Of a stretch of 56,752 bases of DNA, positions 1-7,959 are shown in pieces. Positions within the stretch are counted from its first letter, which is position 1. Every line of letters starts with the position of its first letter. The notes beneath the pieces are model-generated. The model was not told the origin of the DNA and did no database searches. It was given only the letters and a program-made list of their open reading frames with translations. The stretch is from Polyangiaceae bacterium. Lineage in GTDB: Bacteria; Myxococcota_A; Polyangia; Polyangiales; Polyangiaceae. Made by a program: the position numbers and the translations under genes. The stretch is from NCBI GenBank assembly GCA_013361525.1, contig JABFXY010000126.1, forward strand, positions 1 through 56,752, given 5' to 3'.

Positions 1-300
1 ACCGGCGGCGGATTGCCGGAGAACCTCCCCCGCGTGCTGCCGCAGGGCCTCGGCGCGCGGCTCGATCTGTCCACCCACCAACGCCCGGCGATCTTCCAGA
101 TCATCGAGCGGGGTGGCCCCGTCGACGAAGCGGAGATGCGCCGCACCTTCAACCTGGGCGTGGGCCTCTGCGTCGTCGTGGCGACTGCAGCAGCGGATCG
201 GGCCATCGCCGCCTTGCAGGCCGCCGGCGAGCGGGCGTGGAAGCTCGGCGAGATCGTCGAGCGACCCGAAGGCGAGCGCATCCTGTTCGCCGGCGACTGA
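1..300 (+). CDS. purM: Phosphoribosylformylglycinamidine cyclo-ligase (PurM), C-terminal fragment
   Basis: The 5' end of this gene lies outside the window; only about 99 C-terminal residues are visible, read in frame from base 1. The fragment opens with TGGGLPENLPRVLP, the hallmark of the PurM (AIR synthetase) C-terminal domain, and continues with the conserved stretch FNLGVGLCVVV before a TGA stop at 298-300. PurM makes aminoimidazole ribonucleotide from FGAM with ATP in cytosolic de novo purine synthesis. A second purine gene, purD, sits about 11 kb to the right, beyond the PHA locus, so the two are not in one operon here. Identification is firm from the motif; nothing can be said about the start or promoter. 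Confidence 0.93.
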   Translation, partial: TGGGLPENLPRVLPQGLGARLDLSTHQRPAIFQIIERGGPVDEAEMRRTFNLGVGLCVVVATAAADRAIAALQAAGERAWKLGEIVERPEGERILFAGD

Positions 301-304
301 GCCT

Positions 305-319
305 TTTTGCGACGCAGCA
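305..319. promoter_or_regulatory. Candidate PhaR operator, imperfect copy (upstream of the YaaH-family gene)
   Basis: The bases read TTTTGC-GAC-GCAGCA, which matches the dyad TGTTGC-N3-GCAACA found elsewhere in the PHA locus with two mismatches. It lies just after the purM stop and 66 bp upstream of a perfect copy. The site is inferred from sequence similarity only. Confidence 0.45.
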
Positions 320-370
320 TCTCAAATCGATAGCAAGCTGTTTCGGTCACCCTTGACGCTCCGGAAGTCG

Positions 371-385
371 TGTTGCACTGCAACA
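371..385. promoter_or_regulatory. Candidate PhaR operator, perfect dyad overlapping the YaaH-family start codon
   Basis: TGTTGC-ACT-GCAACA is a perfect dyad with 7-bp arms if the central trinucleotide is read as A-C-T. Its last base is the A of the ATG at 385, so a bound repressor would sit on the translation start region. The same dyad precedes phaR, the PHA operon and the phasin gene. PhaR proteins are known to bind TTGC-rich dyads; the assignment to this site is inference. Confidence 0.6.
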
Positions 386-1302
386 TGACCATGCTGGAAC
401 GTTACGAGCTCTTCGGACCCTCTCAAGACCGCTTCGGCAACCCTGCGCCGCTCGGCCTCCTCGGCCTCGCGATCGCGTGTGGTGCGCTCGTACCCATTGC
501 GCTCGGCTCGAGCCTCACACCGAACGCGTTCGCGAGCGCGGCGGTGTACGCGCTGCTCTTCGGCGGCGGCTGTCAGCTCCTCGCCGGGCTGATGATGTTC
601 GCGAACAAGAACAGCTTCGGCGGCACCGTCTTCAGCTGCTTCTCGTTCCTCTGGGCGATGAACGGGTGGAGCTTTTGGAGCCTCTCGCAGGGCAAGGTGC
701 CAGACCACGCCGTAGGGCTTGCCGTGGAGATCGTCCTCTTGGTGATCTTCTCCGCGCTGACGTGGGGCTTCGGCCACCTGGGCAAGATGCTCTTCGTCTT
801 CCTTCTCGATATCGATCTGTTGTTCGTGTTCCGGATCATCCGAAGCGTCACGCACACAAAAGCGATGGAGATGCCGATTTTGGCGTGCACGCTCGGCCTC
901 GGGCTCATCGGCCTCTGGCTCGCGTTCGGGGCGCTGTTGAACCCGATCGTCGGTCGGCCGGTGTTCGGCGTCGGCGCCCCGCTCTTTTACGCCCCGAAGA
1001 AGGAGAGCTTCGATTGGACGGTTCGGCGAAACCTCTTCGCGAACCTCTATCGGCAATGGCAAAAAGAAGCGTTCCGTCCCATTCACATGGACACGCTGCG
1101 ACAAGACATGAAGTCGAGCGGCATCGAGCGCGCCCTGGAGCCCGACCTCTTCTATTTGTCGGAGCTCGGCTTCGTCGTCTTGAAGGTGTCCGAGGCGGAC
1201 CCTCATTCTATCGAGAGTGTTCGACTCCACGCGAAGGGCGTCGATATCCACGAGCAGCTCGTGCTCGGCAAATACGCGCCGGCTCCCGCGGCGGCTCATT
1301 GA
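385..1302 (+). CDS. GPR1/FUN34/YaaH-family membrane transporter (acetate/succinate type)
   Basis: The product is about 305 residues, longer than the usual ~200-residue family core. The first ~190 residues hold six hydrophobic segments and motifs of the GPR1/FUN34/YaaH family: an N-terminal NPAPLGLLGLA stretch (the NPAPLGL signature), GGGCQLLAGLMMF and the FSFLWAMNGWSF region. Members move acetate or succinate across the inner membrane. The last ~110 residues form a soluble extension with no recognised domain. ATG 385 is preferred over GTG 370 because the candidate PhaR dyad at 371-385 would otherwise lie inside the gene; ATG 391 is also possible. The dyad and a weaker copy at 305-319 suggest control together with the PHA genes, which fits uptake or release of a C2 precursor of hydroxybutyrate. 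The substrate is inferred from family. Confidence 0.8.
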   Translation: MTMLERYELFGPSQDRFGNPAPLGLLGLAIACGALVPIALGSSLTPNAFASAAVYALLFGGGCQLLAGLMMFANKNSFGGTVFSCFSFLWAMNGWSFWSLSQGKVPDHAVGLAVEIVLLVIFSALTWGFGHLGKMLFVFLLDIDLLFVFRIIRSVTHTKAMEMPILACTLGLGLIGLWLAFGALLNPIVGRPVFGVGAPLFYAPKKESFDWTVRRNLFANLYRQWQKEAFRPIHMDTLRQDMKSSGIERALEPDLFYLSELGFVVLKVSEADPHSIESVRLHAKGVDIHEQLVLGKYAPAPAAAH

Positions 1303-1359
1303 CGAGCCGCCCTCTGCGGTAGCTCGATTCGGCGTTCCAGCGCCGGTCTTCAGCCCCCT

Positions 1360-1379
1360 AGTCCGCCCGAAGGGCGGCC
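1360..1379 (+). repeat. 20-bp dispersed repeat, copy 1 (REP-like)
   Basis: AGTCCGCCCGAAGGGCGGCC contains a CCGCCC-GAA-GGGCGG hairpin. The identical 20-mer recurs at 44955-44974 and in reverse orientation at 16868-16887, always in intergenic sequence beside a 3' gene end. Here it lies between two convergent genes and is followed after 13 bp by a second hairpin. Confidence 0.8.
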
Positions 1380-1392
1380 AACCGACAATGAA

Positions 1393-1412
1393 GGGGCTGT
1401 CCAGACAGCCCC
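1393..1412. terminator. Perfect 9-bp hairpin between convergent genes, directly after the phaC stop
   Basis: GGGGCTGTC-CA-GACAGCCCC is a perfect palindromic stem that begins one base beyond the phaC stop codon on the minus strand and lies 90 bp after the YaaH-family stop on the plus strand. There is no T-run, so factor-independent termination is uncertain. It may be part of a bipartite repeat with the 20-mer at 1360, because the same order recurs at 44955-45097. Confidence 0.45.
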
Positions 1413-2429
1413 CTAAGCCTCTCGGTCCGCCCAGAACTTCGCCATGGCGGGCCAGAGGCCTTTTGCGGCTTTCTTCGACACCACAGCCCCGACGTGCCCG
1501 CCCGGCAGGTGAAGCCGGTGTTTGTCCCTCGAGGCGATCTTCTCCATCACGACGGCCGCGCTCGGCCAGGGGACGATGGCGTCGTTCTCGAACGTGACGA
1601 CGAGCGTCGGGCACCGAACCTCGGACAGGTGCACCGCGTTCGCACCGAGCTTGAAGCGGTCGTTGACGAGCGCATCTCCTCGATAGAGCTCGTCGATGTA
1701 CGTGCGATAGCTCGCGCCGGGGAAGCTCACATTGTCTTGCCCCCATGTCTCGAGTGCCAAAAAGCCATCGAGAAACTCGTCGTCCCAGGCTCGGTCGAGC
1801 ATGCTGACGGTCTTCGCGGCCGTCATCGTCGGACGCAGCATTTGAAACGTCGACTGCATGAGCTGCCACGGCACATTGCCCATTGCTTCGATGAGCGCGC
1901 CCGTGTCGAAGGATCGCGTACGCGTCCAGCGAGACAACATGCCGTCGTCGTGAAAGCCGACGGGTGTCGCGAGCAACGTCAGGCTCGCGACATGCTGCGG
2001 CCGGATGGCGGCGTGAATCAGCGCGAGCGTGCCGCCGAGGCAATAGCCGAGGACATGCGCCTTCTGCGCCCCCGAGCGCTTACACGCCGCGCGGATCGCG
2101 CGTCCGATATAGCGATCGGCGATATCCTCGAACGTGACGAAGCGGTCTTCGTCGGTGGGTGTGCCCCAGTCGATGCAATAGACGTCGTGGCCCTGCGCGA
2201 CGAGCCATTCGACGAAGCTCTTTTCGGGCATCAAATCGAGCACGTAGTGCCGATTGATGAGCGACGGCACGAGGACGACCGGCGTCTTGTGGGCCAGGCC
2301 CTGGGGCCGCCGGTCGTAATGGAGCAATCGCCATTTGTTCTCGGCGTGCACGACCGTGGCCGGCGTCACGCCCACCCGCGGCATCGGCTTCGTGAAGCGC
2401 CGCGCCAGCGTGAAGATGCGGTCGATCAC
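1413..2429 (-). CDS. phaC: Class III poly(3-hydroxyalkanoate) synthase subunit PhaC
   Basis: A 338-residue alpha/beta-hydrolase-fold polymerase that condenses (R)-3-hydroxyacyl-CoA into PHA on the granule surface. The lipase-like box is G-Y-C-L-G-G with the nucleophile at Cys130; Asp283 (in FENDAIVPW) and His312 (in LPGGHVGAV) complete the triad. The length and a PhaE-like partner place it in class III. The start is GTG 2429, whose GTGA overlaps the stop of the acyl-CoA ligase by 4 bp and so implies translational coupling; a longer in-frame extension to 2618 is only the shadow of that upstream gene. It is the last gene of a seven-gene operon and is followed immediately by a hairpin. Confidence 0.95.
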   Translation of the reverse strand: MIDRIFTLARRFTKPMPRVGVTPATVVHAENKWRLLHYDRRPQGLAHKTPVVLVPSLINRHYVLDLMPEKSFVEWLVAQGHDVYCIDWGTPTDEDRFVTFEDIADRYIGRAIRAACKRSGAQKAHVLGYCLGGTLALIHAAIRPQHVASLTLLATPVGFHDDGMLSRWTRTRSFDTGALIEAMGNVPWQLMQSTFQMLRPTMTAAKTVSMLDRAWDDEFLDGFLALETWGQDNVSFPGASYRTYIDELYRGDALVNDRFKLGANAVHLSEVRCPTLVVTFENDAIVPWPSAAVVMEKIASRDKHRLHLPGGHVGAVVSKKAAKGLWPAMAKFWADREA

Positions 2430-4168
2430 GGCGATTCCTCGTAGAGCGACTCGAACTCTCGCTCGAAGGCCTTCCACACGTGCTTTCGGCGCACCTTCAG
2501 CGTACTCGTGAGGTGGCCCCCCGCGACGGTCAGCGGCACATCCATCACGCGGAAGCGTTTGATCTGCTCGTACTTGGCGAGATCTTGATTCACCCGCTCG
2601 ATCGCCGACGCGACCCACTGCTGAATTGCGACGGGGCGACCGCCGTTGTCGATGCCCTCGCGCGCCAAGCGCTGCGCGACCGCTTCGGCGTCGAGCCAGA
2701 CGCCCGCGACGACGTACTTCTTGCTGTCGCCGTAGACGACCGCGTGAGACACGAGCGGCTCGTCCGCGAATCGAAGCTCGATGTTCGCCGGGGCGACGTT
2801 TTTGCCGCCGGCAGTGACGAGGATTTCCTTCTTCCGATCGACGATCTGAAGAAACCCATCTTCGGTGAAGCGCCCGACGTCACCCGTTCGGAACCAGCCG
2901 TGGTCGGTGAAGCACTGCCGTGTTGCGTCCGGCTCTTTGTGATAACCGGCAAACACGTTGGGCCCCCGCGCCAAGATTTCGCCGTCCTCGTCGAGCTTGA
3001 GCTCCACGGACGGCAGCGCCTTTCCCACCGAGTCGAACCGGAAGTCGTCGGGGCGATTCAGCGTCAAGGTCGGGGAGCACTCCGAGAGACCATATCCTTC
3101 CAGGATCAAGAGGCCATTGCGATAGAAGAGCTCTTTGACCTCGCGCTTGAGGCCTGCGCCGCCCGAGAGGCAGAACCTGAGCTTGCCGCCGGTCGATGCA
3201 GCGAGACGCGCTCGTTGGCGCGCCGCATCGGTCTCCACCATGGCCGCACCGGCGAGCTTCTCCCAATAGGCGGGGACGCTGAAGAAGACGTCCGGCCGCA
3301 CCTCGGGGAGCCGCGTGAGGGCGTTGGAAGGGTCCGCGAGGTACGTCGTCCACCCGAGCGAGTCGGCGACACATGCTTCGCCGAACCCGAAGATGTGGCT
3401 CATCGGCAGCCACAGAAGATCGGTATATCCCTCCTCCAACAGGGGCGCGAAACAGCGCAACCAATCGAGCCCGTTGTGCCCGACGTTGGAGTGGGTGAGC
3501 GGCACGCCTTTGGGGTTACCGGTGGTTCCGCTCGTGTAGAGCATGAACGCGTTGCGATCGAGGGTGAGCGCGTCGATGCTCGCCCGGAACCAGTCAGGGT
3601 GTTGCTCGTCGCGCTCCGCCCCCCGGGCGAGCGCCGACTCGAACGTGAGCACACGGCTCTCGATCTCGTCGATACCGGGGGTCGCTCGACCCTGGTCTTT
3701 GAGATGTTTGAGCGCTGCGTGAACGACACTCATGTCGTCCATCACGATGAATCGGCGAACCGCGCGGTAATCGTCCCAAGCTGCGAGCACACGGCCCACG
3801 AGCTCGCGGCCCGCCACGAAGACGAACGATGCATCGCAATGGCGCGCCACGTACGCAGCCTGCTGTGCAGTGCTCGCCGGATAGATCGGGACCATCACGC
3901 CCTGCGCCGATTGAATGCCCATCGCCGCGGCCATCCACTCGACGGAGTTGGCGGCGAAGATGCACGCGCGCTCGCCGGGCTCCATCCCGGCGCCGGCGAG
4001 GAACGAGGCAATCCCTCGGATCTTTGCCGCGTAACCGCCCCACGTGACCGCGCGCCAATCGTTACCGTCCGGCACCATGAAGCGGACGCGGGTACGCCGT
4101 TCTTCCAATCGGTCGAAGACGGCGTGAGGAGCGGGGCGAATGGTTTCGTAACGCGCGAGGTCCAACAT
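2426..4168 (-). CDS. AMP-forming long-chain fatty acid--CoA ligase
   Basis: A 580-residue ANL-superfamily acyl-CoA synthetase. The ATP-binding P-loop YTSGTTGNPKG lies at about 211-221. GYGLSECSPT at about 355 matches the A5 region, FRTGDVGRF the A7 region, DRKKEILVTAGGKNVAP the A8 region, and a Lys in the STLKVRRK stretch near the C-terminus is the candidate A10 lysine. It would activate a fatty or hydroxy acid through an acyl-adenylate in the cytosol. It lies between the PhaE-like gene (9-bp gap) and phaC (4-bp overlap). Placement right before the synthase suggests supply of (3-hydroxy)acyl-CoA directly to polymerisation; acyl specificity cannot be read from sequence. Confidence 0.92.
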   Translation of the reverse strand: MLDLARYETIRPAPHAVFDRLEERRTRVRFMVPDGNDWRAVTWGGYAAKIRGIASFLAGAGMEPGERACIFAANSVEWMAAAMGIQSAQGVMVPIYPASTAQQAAYVARHCDASFVFVAGRELVGRVLAAWDDYRAVRRFIVMDDMSVVHAALKHLKDQGRATPGIDEIESRVLTFESALARGAERDEQHPDWFRASIDALTLDRNAFMLYTSGTTGNPKGVPLTHSNVGHNGLDWLRCFAPLLEEGYTDLLWLPMSHIFGFGEACVADSLGWTTYLADPSNALTRLPEVRPDVFFSVPAYWEKLAGAAMVETDAARQRARLAASTGGKLRFCLSGGAGLKREVKELFYRNGLLILEGYGLSECSPTLTLNRPDDFRFDSVGKALPSVELKLDEDGEILARGPNVFAGYHKEPDATRQCFTDHGWFRTGDVGRFTEDGFLQIVDRKKEILVTAGGKNVAPANIELRFADEPLVSHAVVYGDSKKYVVAGVWLDAEAVAQRLAREGIDNGGRPVAIQQWVASAIERVNQDLAKYEQIKRFRVMDVPLTVAGGHLTSTLKVRRKHVWKAFEREFESLYEESP

Positions 4169-4177
4169 CGCAGGCTC

Positions 4178-4474
4178 CTACTGGTTCGATTCCGACTTGA
4201 GGGACGCGAGCTGCTCTTCGAGATCCATGAGGCGGCTCTGGATCTGATTGAGGGCGTGGAGCGTGCGCTCTTGGTCGCGTTTGGTCGGTAGGCCGACGAG
4301 GCCCCAGGCGGCCGCTGCGCCCTTGTCGGCCGCCGCTTTCGTCTTCATCATCGCGGTGAGCCAAGCGCCGGCGGGCTCGAGGACGAGGGGGCTTTTCATC
4401 CAGGCCTCGACGACCTTGGCGGTCGAGGTCTCCCACGCATTGAAATACTGCTTGAACGCGTCCCACCCGAACAT
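4178..4474 (-). CDS. Short PhaE-like subunit of class III PHA synthase
   Basis: A 98-residue protein beginning MFGWDAFKQYFNAWETSTAKVVEAWMKSP. The C-terminal half (LPTKRDQERTLHALNQIQSRLMDLEEQL) resembles the C-terminal coiled-coil of PhaE, the activating partner of class III PhaC. Canonical PhaE is roughly 300 residues or more, so this is a miniature form, or a phasin-like protein filling the PhaE position. It precedes the ligase and phaC in the operon. I call it PhaE-like from that motif and position; a plain granule-associated phasin is the main alternative. Confidence 0.72.
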   Translation of the reverse strand: MFGWDAFKQYFNAWETSTAKVVEAWMKSPLVLEPAGAWLTAMMKTKAAADKGAAAAWGLVGLPTKRDQERTLHALNQIQSRLMDLEEQLASLKSESNQ

Positions 4475-4517
4475 AACGGCTCCTTCCGCGCGGCTTCGTG
4501 GCCCGCGCCGACGACTC

Positions 4518-5357
4518 TCAATATCCGAGGCGGCGTAGCTCCGCGGCTTCTTCGAAGTCCGGGGACGTCTCCCCGTCTTTGCTCGTCGCGCGCGCGACCT
4601 CGGCGAAACACTCGGCGAAGAACGAGGTCTGATAGCGCACGACGGATTGCCCGACGGCCGGCTCGACCGTCACCTTCGTGCGCACGCGATGCACCTGCTC
4701 GAACGTGAGCTGCAAGAGATCGATCGTGCCGATCGCGTCGACCGAAACCTCGTACGTGTCGCGGCCTGCATAAGGCAAACCCTGCACGACGCCGTTCACG
4801 ATCTCACCCGTCGATACGAAGGATTGGCCGACCTCGACCGGAAGCTTCAAAACGACGATCGGCGGGTCGTAGACGAGCAGCGTCCGGCCGTTCTCCGGAT
4901 CCATTTCGCTGGATGCGATGCCGAGCAAAAGCAGGCCGTCGTCGCGCACGAGCCCAATCGACTCCAGATCACCGGTTCGATCGAACGGTGTGACGAATGC
5001 ACCCTCGGCGAAGGAGCTTTGGTACCACTTGCCCTCGAGCGACGATGCCGTGACGGTGAGGGCCTGGTCGTCGGCAAAGTCGGTCGCGAAATCCCAAATG
5101 AGCTCGTCACCGTCCATCTCGCCCGCGAGGTCGACGGGACGCGACGCGTCCGGCGGCGAAACCACATATCGAACGGGGACCCCGATCGCCGGTACGAGCT
5201 CGTCCGAGTCGATTTGCTCGTCGAGATTGGGAACACACTCGAGCACCGGCTGCACGGGGTCCGCTGCCGGATCACGATCCGGCGGGACGGTGAGGTTGTC
5301 GCCGCACGCGTAGGCGGGAACGAGCGCGAGGACGAGACAAAGTCGTTGATGAAGCAT
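4518..5357 (-). CDS. Secreted lipoprotein, paralogue of the first gene of the PHA operon
   Basis: A 279-residue protein with a short signal sequence and probable lipidated Cys18 (AYACGD). No named domain is recognised. It is clearly related to the protein at 7956-8990: both have an (I/T)WD(F/L) stretch, YDPPxxVLKxPxxVG in the middle, and a C-terminal block with ECF, then GET and a final (A)E(L/V)RRL. Such all-beta lipoproteins are common in myxobacteria and have no established role. The start is 2 bp after the barrel gene stop, so the two should be made together. Pairing with the outer-membrane barrel suggests a periplasmic-face or surface accessory for uptake, which is inference. Confidence 0.75.
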   Translation of the reverse strand: MLHQRLCLVLALVPAYACGDNLTVPPDRDPAADPVQPVLECVPNLDEQIDSDELVPAIGVPVRYVVSPPDASRPVDLAGEMDGDELIWDFATDFADDQALTVTASSLEGKWYQSSFAEGAFVTPFDRTGDLESIGLVRDDGLLLLGIASSEMDPENGRTLLVYDPPIVVLKLPVEVGQSFVSTGEIVNGVVQGLPYAGRDTYEVSVDAIGTIDLLQLTFEQVHRVRTKVTVEPAVGQSVVRYQTSFFAECFAEVARATSKDGETSPDFEEAAELRRLGY

Positions 5358-5359
5358 CG

Positions 5360-6937
5360 TCAGGGCCCTCGATACGTATAAGAGAGACGAAGCCGCCAGA
5401 GCTGAGCCGGCTTTGCGAACAGCCCCAGCTCCACGTTGTCGAGGCCGGCGAACGGGATGAGCGTCGCTTGCTCGAGATCGGCGCGGAAGCCGAAGTCGCT
5501 CGCGTAGGTGATCGTCGGATCGATCTCGAAGCCGAGCAAGCTCGCTTGCCCGGGAGCGGACTCGGGGACGGCCGCGAACGAAAGCACACCGGCGAGACCG
5601 ACCGTCAGCTTTCCGCGAATGCCCGTGACGAGGTCGTATTGAACGTGCGGCTTCACGTAGACGGCGTCCGTCACGGTGCCGATGATCTCGCGAAAGAGGA
5701 TTCGATCGACACGGTAATCCGGGTGAAATCGGAAGTTGTTCACCTCGCGGTCGAATGGAGGGTTGGCCTGGGGGCCGTCGAGATCGCCTGCGACCCCGGG
5801 CAGCTCCCCCGGAGGCACGATGGCGCCGAAGCCCGGGGCCGCGTCACCGCTCGCAAAGCCGGCATCGAGCCCGCCGCGCAGGCGATAGGTGTCGTCGCGA
5901 AACTCCGTCTCGAGCGCGGCGCCGAATTGATTGGAGAGAACCGGCTCGCGGTAGAGGACGCCGGGGATGAGGCTCGGCTGCTCGACGGAGGCATGTAGAT
6001 AGGTGCCCTCCGCTTCGGCGCGGAAGTTCTTGCCCTCGAAGCGAAGCCATAGGTCCGCCGCGACGGCCTCGAATCCGCGCGCCATCACCTGTCCGGGCTC
6101 GAGCGGAATAGGCTGCGCAACGGGGAGATAGGTCGCCGGAACGTCGGCATCCTGGAATCGATAGGAAGCGAACGCGCCGTATTCGGGCGTAACCTTGCCT
6201 GCTGCATTGCGGCGAGCACGCGCCTCCGGGCCGCGCCATTTCGTTACCGCGAAGGTGAAGCTATGAACGATGGCCTTCGGCTCGACATCGATCCAGCGAA
6301 AGTCCCCTCGGTCACGAACCGGAGGGCCCGATGCCGTAAAGTCGTAGGCGACCGCCCATAGATGATCGAGCAGCGGCGCGACGAACGCGATGCGGTCCGC
6401 CGAATCACCCCCGTCACAATCGAGGCAATCGCCGCCATTGGCGAACATGCCGAGGCCCCATTGATTGCCCATTCGGCCGAACGACAGGAGGCCGAACGGC
6501 GTGAGGATCTCGGCGTAGGCACGGCGGAGCCGGAAGAGCGGCTGATCCGCACGTTGCGACGTCGACGCCGACGGGACACCTTCGGGCATGCTGCCGAGCA
6601 GAACGTTGTCGAGCGCGTCGAGGCGCACCTTGAGCGCCATCCCGCCCCAAGGCGCATAGAGATGTACGTCGGTTCGAATGCGCGTATCCGCCGCCGTGAG
6701 CAGCTGCGCCGTCGGGTCCGAGAGCGACACCGGAAAAAAGATTTCGCCCGACGGCGTCGGCCCCCGATCCAAATCGAGGTTGTAGAAAAGCGACCCGCGC
6801 ATCCGGAAATACCCGGATAGCTCGATGAACGACGGGGGCGCCTGCAGGTCGGTGCCGTGGTCGGTCAGACCGCTCGCCACGGCGGTCGCGGGGGTGAGCG
6901 TCGCGCAAGCGAACGCGGCGGTGCGGAGGAGCTTCAT
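5360..6937 (-). CDS. Outer-membrane beta-barrel protein candidate of the PHA operon
   Basis: A 525-residue protein with a signal peptide (cleavage near TAVASG). The body alternates short amphipathic beta strands rich in Tyr, Phe, Arg and Gly (SGYFRMRGSLFYNLDLD, LLSFGRMGNQWGLGMF) and ends in the aromatic-rich strand LWRLRLSYTYRGP, which suits an outer-membrane barrel. It resembles large myxobacterial barrel proteins of the TIGR04551 type, though I could not test that. A CLDCDGGDSADR loop, repeatedly seen in such proteins, lies in the first third. ATG 6937 is chosen because its ATGA overlaps the hydrolase stop. It lies between the hydrolase and a lipoprotein, so a channel for the hydrolase product is a reasonable guess. 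Confidence 0.75.
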   Translation of the reverse strand: MKLLRTAAFACATLTPATAVASGLTDHGTDLQAPPSFIELSGYFRMRGSLFYNLDLDRGPTPSGEIFFPVSLSDPTAQLLTAADTRIRTDVHLYAPWGGMALKVRLDALDNVLLGSMPEGVPSASTSQRADQPLFRLRRAYAEILTPFGLLSFGRMGNQWGLGMFANGGDCLDCDGGDSADRIAFVAPLLDHLWAVAYDFTASGPPVRDRGDFRWIDVEPKAIVHSFTFAVTKWRGPEARARRNAAGKVTPEYGAFASYRFQDADVPATYLPVAQPIPLEPGQVMARGFEAVAADLWLRFEGKNFRAEAEGTYLHASVEQPSLIPGVLYREPVLSNQFGAALETEFRDDTYRLRGGLDAGFASGDAAPGFGAIVPPGELPGVAGDLDGPQANPPFDREVNNFRFHPDYRVDRILFREIIGTVTDAVYVKPHVQYDLVTGIRGKLTVGLAGVLSFAAVPESAPGQASLLGFEIDPTITYASDFGFRADLEQATLIPFAGLDNVELGLFAKPAQLWRLRLSYTYRGP

Positions 6938-7959
6938 GGCTGCTGCTTCTCCTCGGCGGGCTCGGCTTCGGTCGGCTCGGGCTTCGGCGCGGTCGGCTCG
7001 ACCTCGGGCTTGGGCGACTCGGGCCTGGGTGAGCTCGCTGCGGGCGCCTTCGGTGCCATTTCGCCGAGGAACGCGACGAGGTCGCGGGTCGAAGGCGTCG
7101 CGGCTTCGATCATCGGAAAGTGACCACATTGCGGGTAGACGACGAGCTTCGCCTTCGGCAGCTCTTTCGAGAGGCGCTCGCCGTATTCGAGCGTCGTCAC
7201 CCGATCCTCACGACCCCAAAGAAGGAGCGCAGGTTTGTCGATCGACTTGTATTTGGTCTCGACGTCCTCGAACCGTTGACCGCGAATCGCGGCGAGCGCG
7301 GCAGCCTTGGTCCCTGGGCGCGACAGCTGATCTTCGACCGTCTCGACGAGCTCTTCGGTGACGTATTTGTGGTCGTAGAAGGCAATGGCCATCTTCTCGT
7401 CCGAGCGCTGATCGTAATACGCGCCGATCAACGCCTCGCCGAGGCCGTCGGCGCGTGACCACAAGAAGAAGCCGGGGAGTTGATCGGCGTAGACCCACGC
7501 ATCGTACAGGGCAATCCGGTCGACGCGGTCGGGCGCGAGGAGCGCGACCTGCAACGCGACCGACGAGCCCCAAGAATGCGCAACGAGGGCGACCGGTCCT
7601 TCGACGCCCCGCTCTTCCAAAAGGCCGAGGACGATCTCCGCCTGGGCCTTCGGCGAATAGTCGCCTTCGGGCCGACCGCTATGGCCAAATCCCTTCAGGT
7701 CCAACGCGATGACCCGATGTTTGCCCTTGAGCGCTTTGCGGATGGAGGACCAAGCCCCCATCGACGAAGCAAAGCCGTGAATGAGCACCACGACGGGGCC
7801 TTCACCCTCGTCGACGTAATGAATCGGTGTTCCCTTGATGGTCGCGAAGGTCGCGCCTTTGGGCGCTCCGTCGATGCGACCTTCGTGAAAGGAAAGACAC
7901 CCGGTCGACGCGAGCGCAATCGACAATACGAGGGCGATGGAAGCACGCCGCGTCGTCAT
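6934..7959 (-). CDS. Lipoprotein-type alpha/beta hydrolase (esterase or depolymerase candidate)
   Basis: A 341-residue alpha/beta hydrolase. The N-terminal signal ends in ASTGC, giving probable lipidation at Cys21. The oxyanion segment is HGFA at 61, the nucleophile elbow AHSWGS has Ser129, and Asp252 (WGREDRV) and His280 (QCGHFP) complete the triad. The last ~35 residues are a Pro/Glu/Lys-rich tail. Start ATG 7959 overlaps the upstream lipoprotein stop by 4 bp, and the stop overlaps the barrel gene start by 4 bp. A membrane-anchored, extracytoplasmic hydrolase inside a PHA synthase operon is unusual. It may cleave external polyester oligomers or other esters for uptake; a housekeeping esterase role is the alternative. 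Confidence 0.85.
   Translation of the reverse strand: MTTRRASIALVLSIALASTGCLSFHEGRIDGAPKGATFATIKGTPIHYVDEGEGPVVVLIHGFASSMGAWSSIRKALKGKHRVIALDLKGFGHSGRPEGDYSPKAQAEIVLGLLEERGVEGPVALVAHSWGSSVALQVALLAPDRVDRIALYDAWVYADQLPGFFLWSRADGLGEALIGAYYDQRSDEKMAIAFYDHKYVTEELVETVEDQLSRPGTKAAALAAIRGQRFEDVETKYKSIDKPALLLWGREDRVTTLEYGERLSKELPKAKLVVYPQCGHFPMIEAATPSTRDLVAFLGEMAPKAPAASSPRPESPKPEVEPTAPKPEPTEAEPAEEKQQP

Noticed and set aside
322..2043. Long 573-residue minus-strand open frame
   Set aside because: It runs antisense through the YaaH-family gene and in another frame of phaC; composition is Arg-rich and shadow-like.
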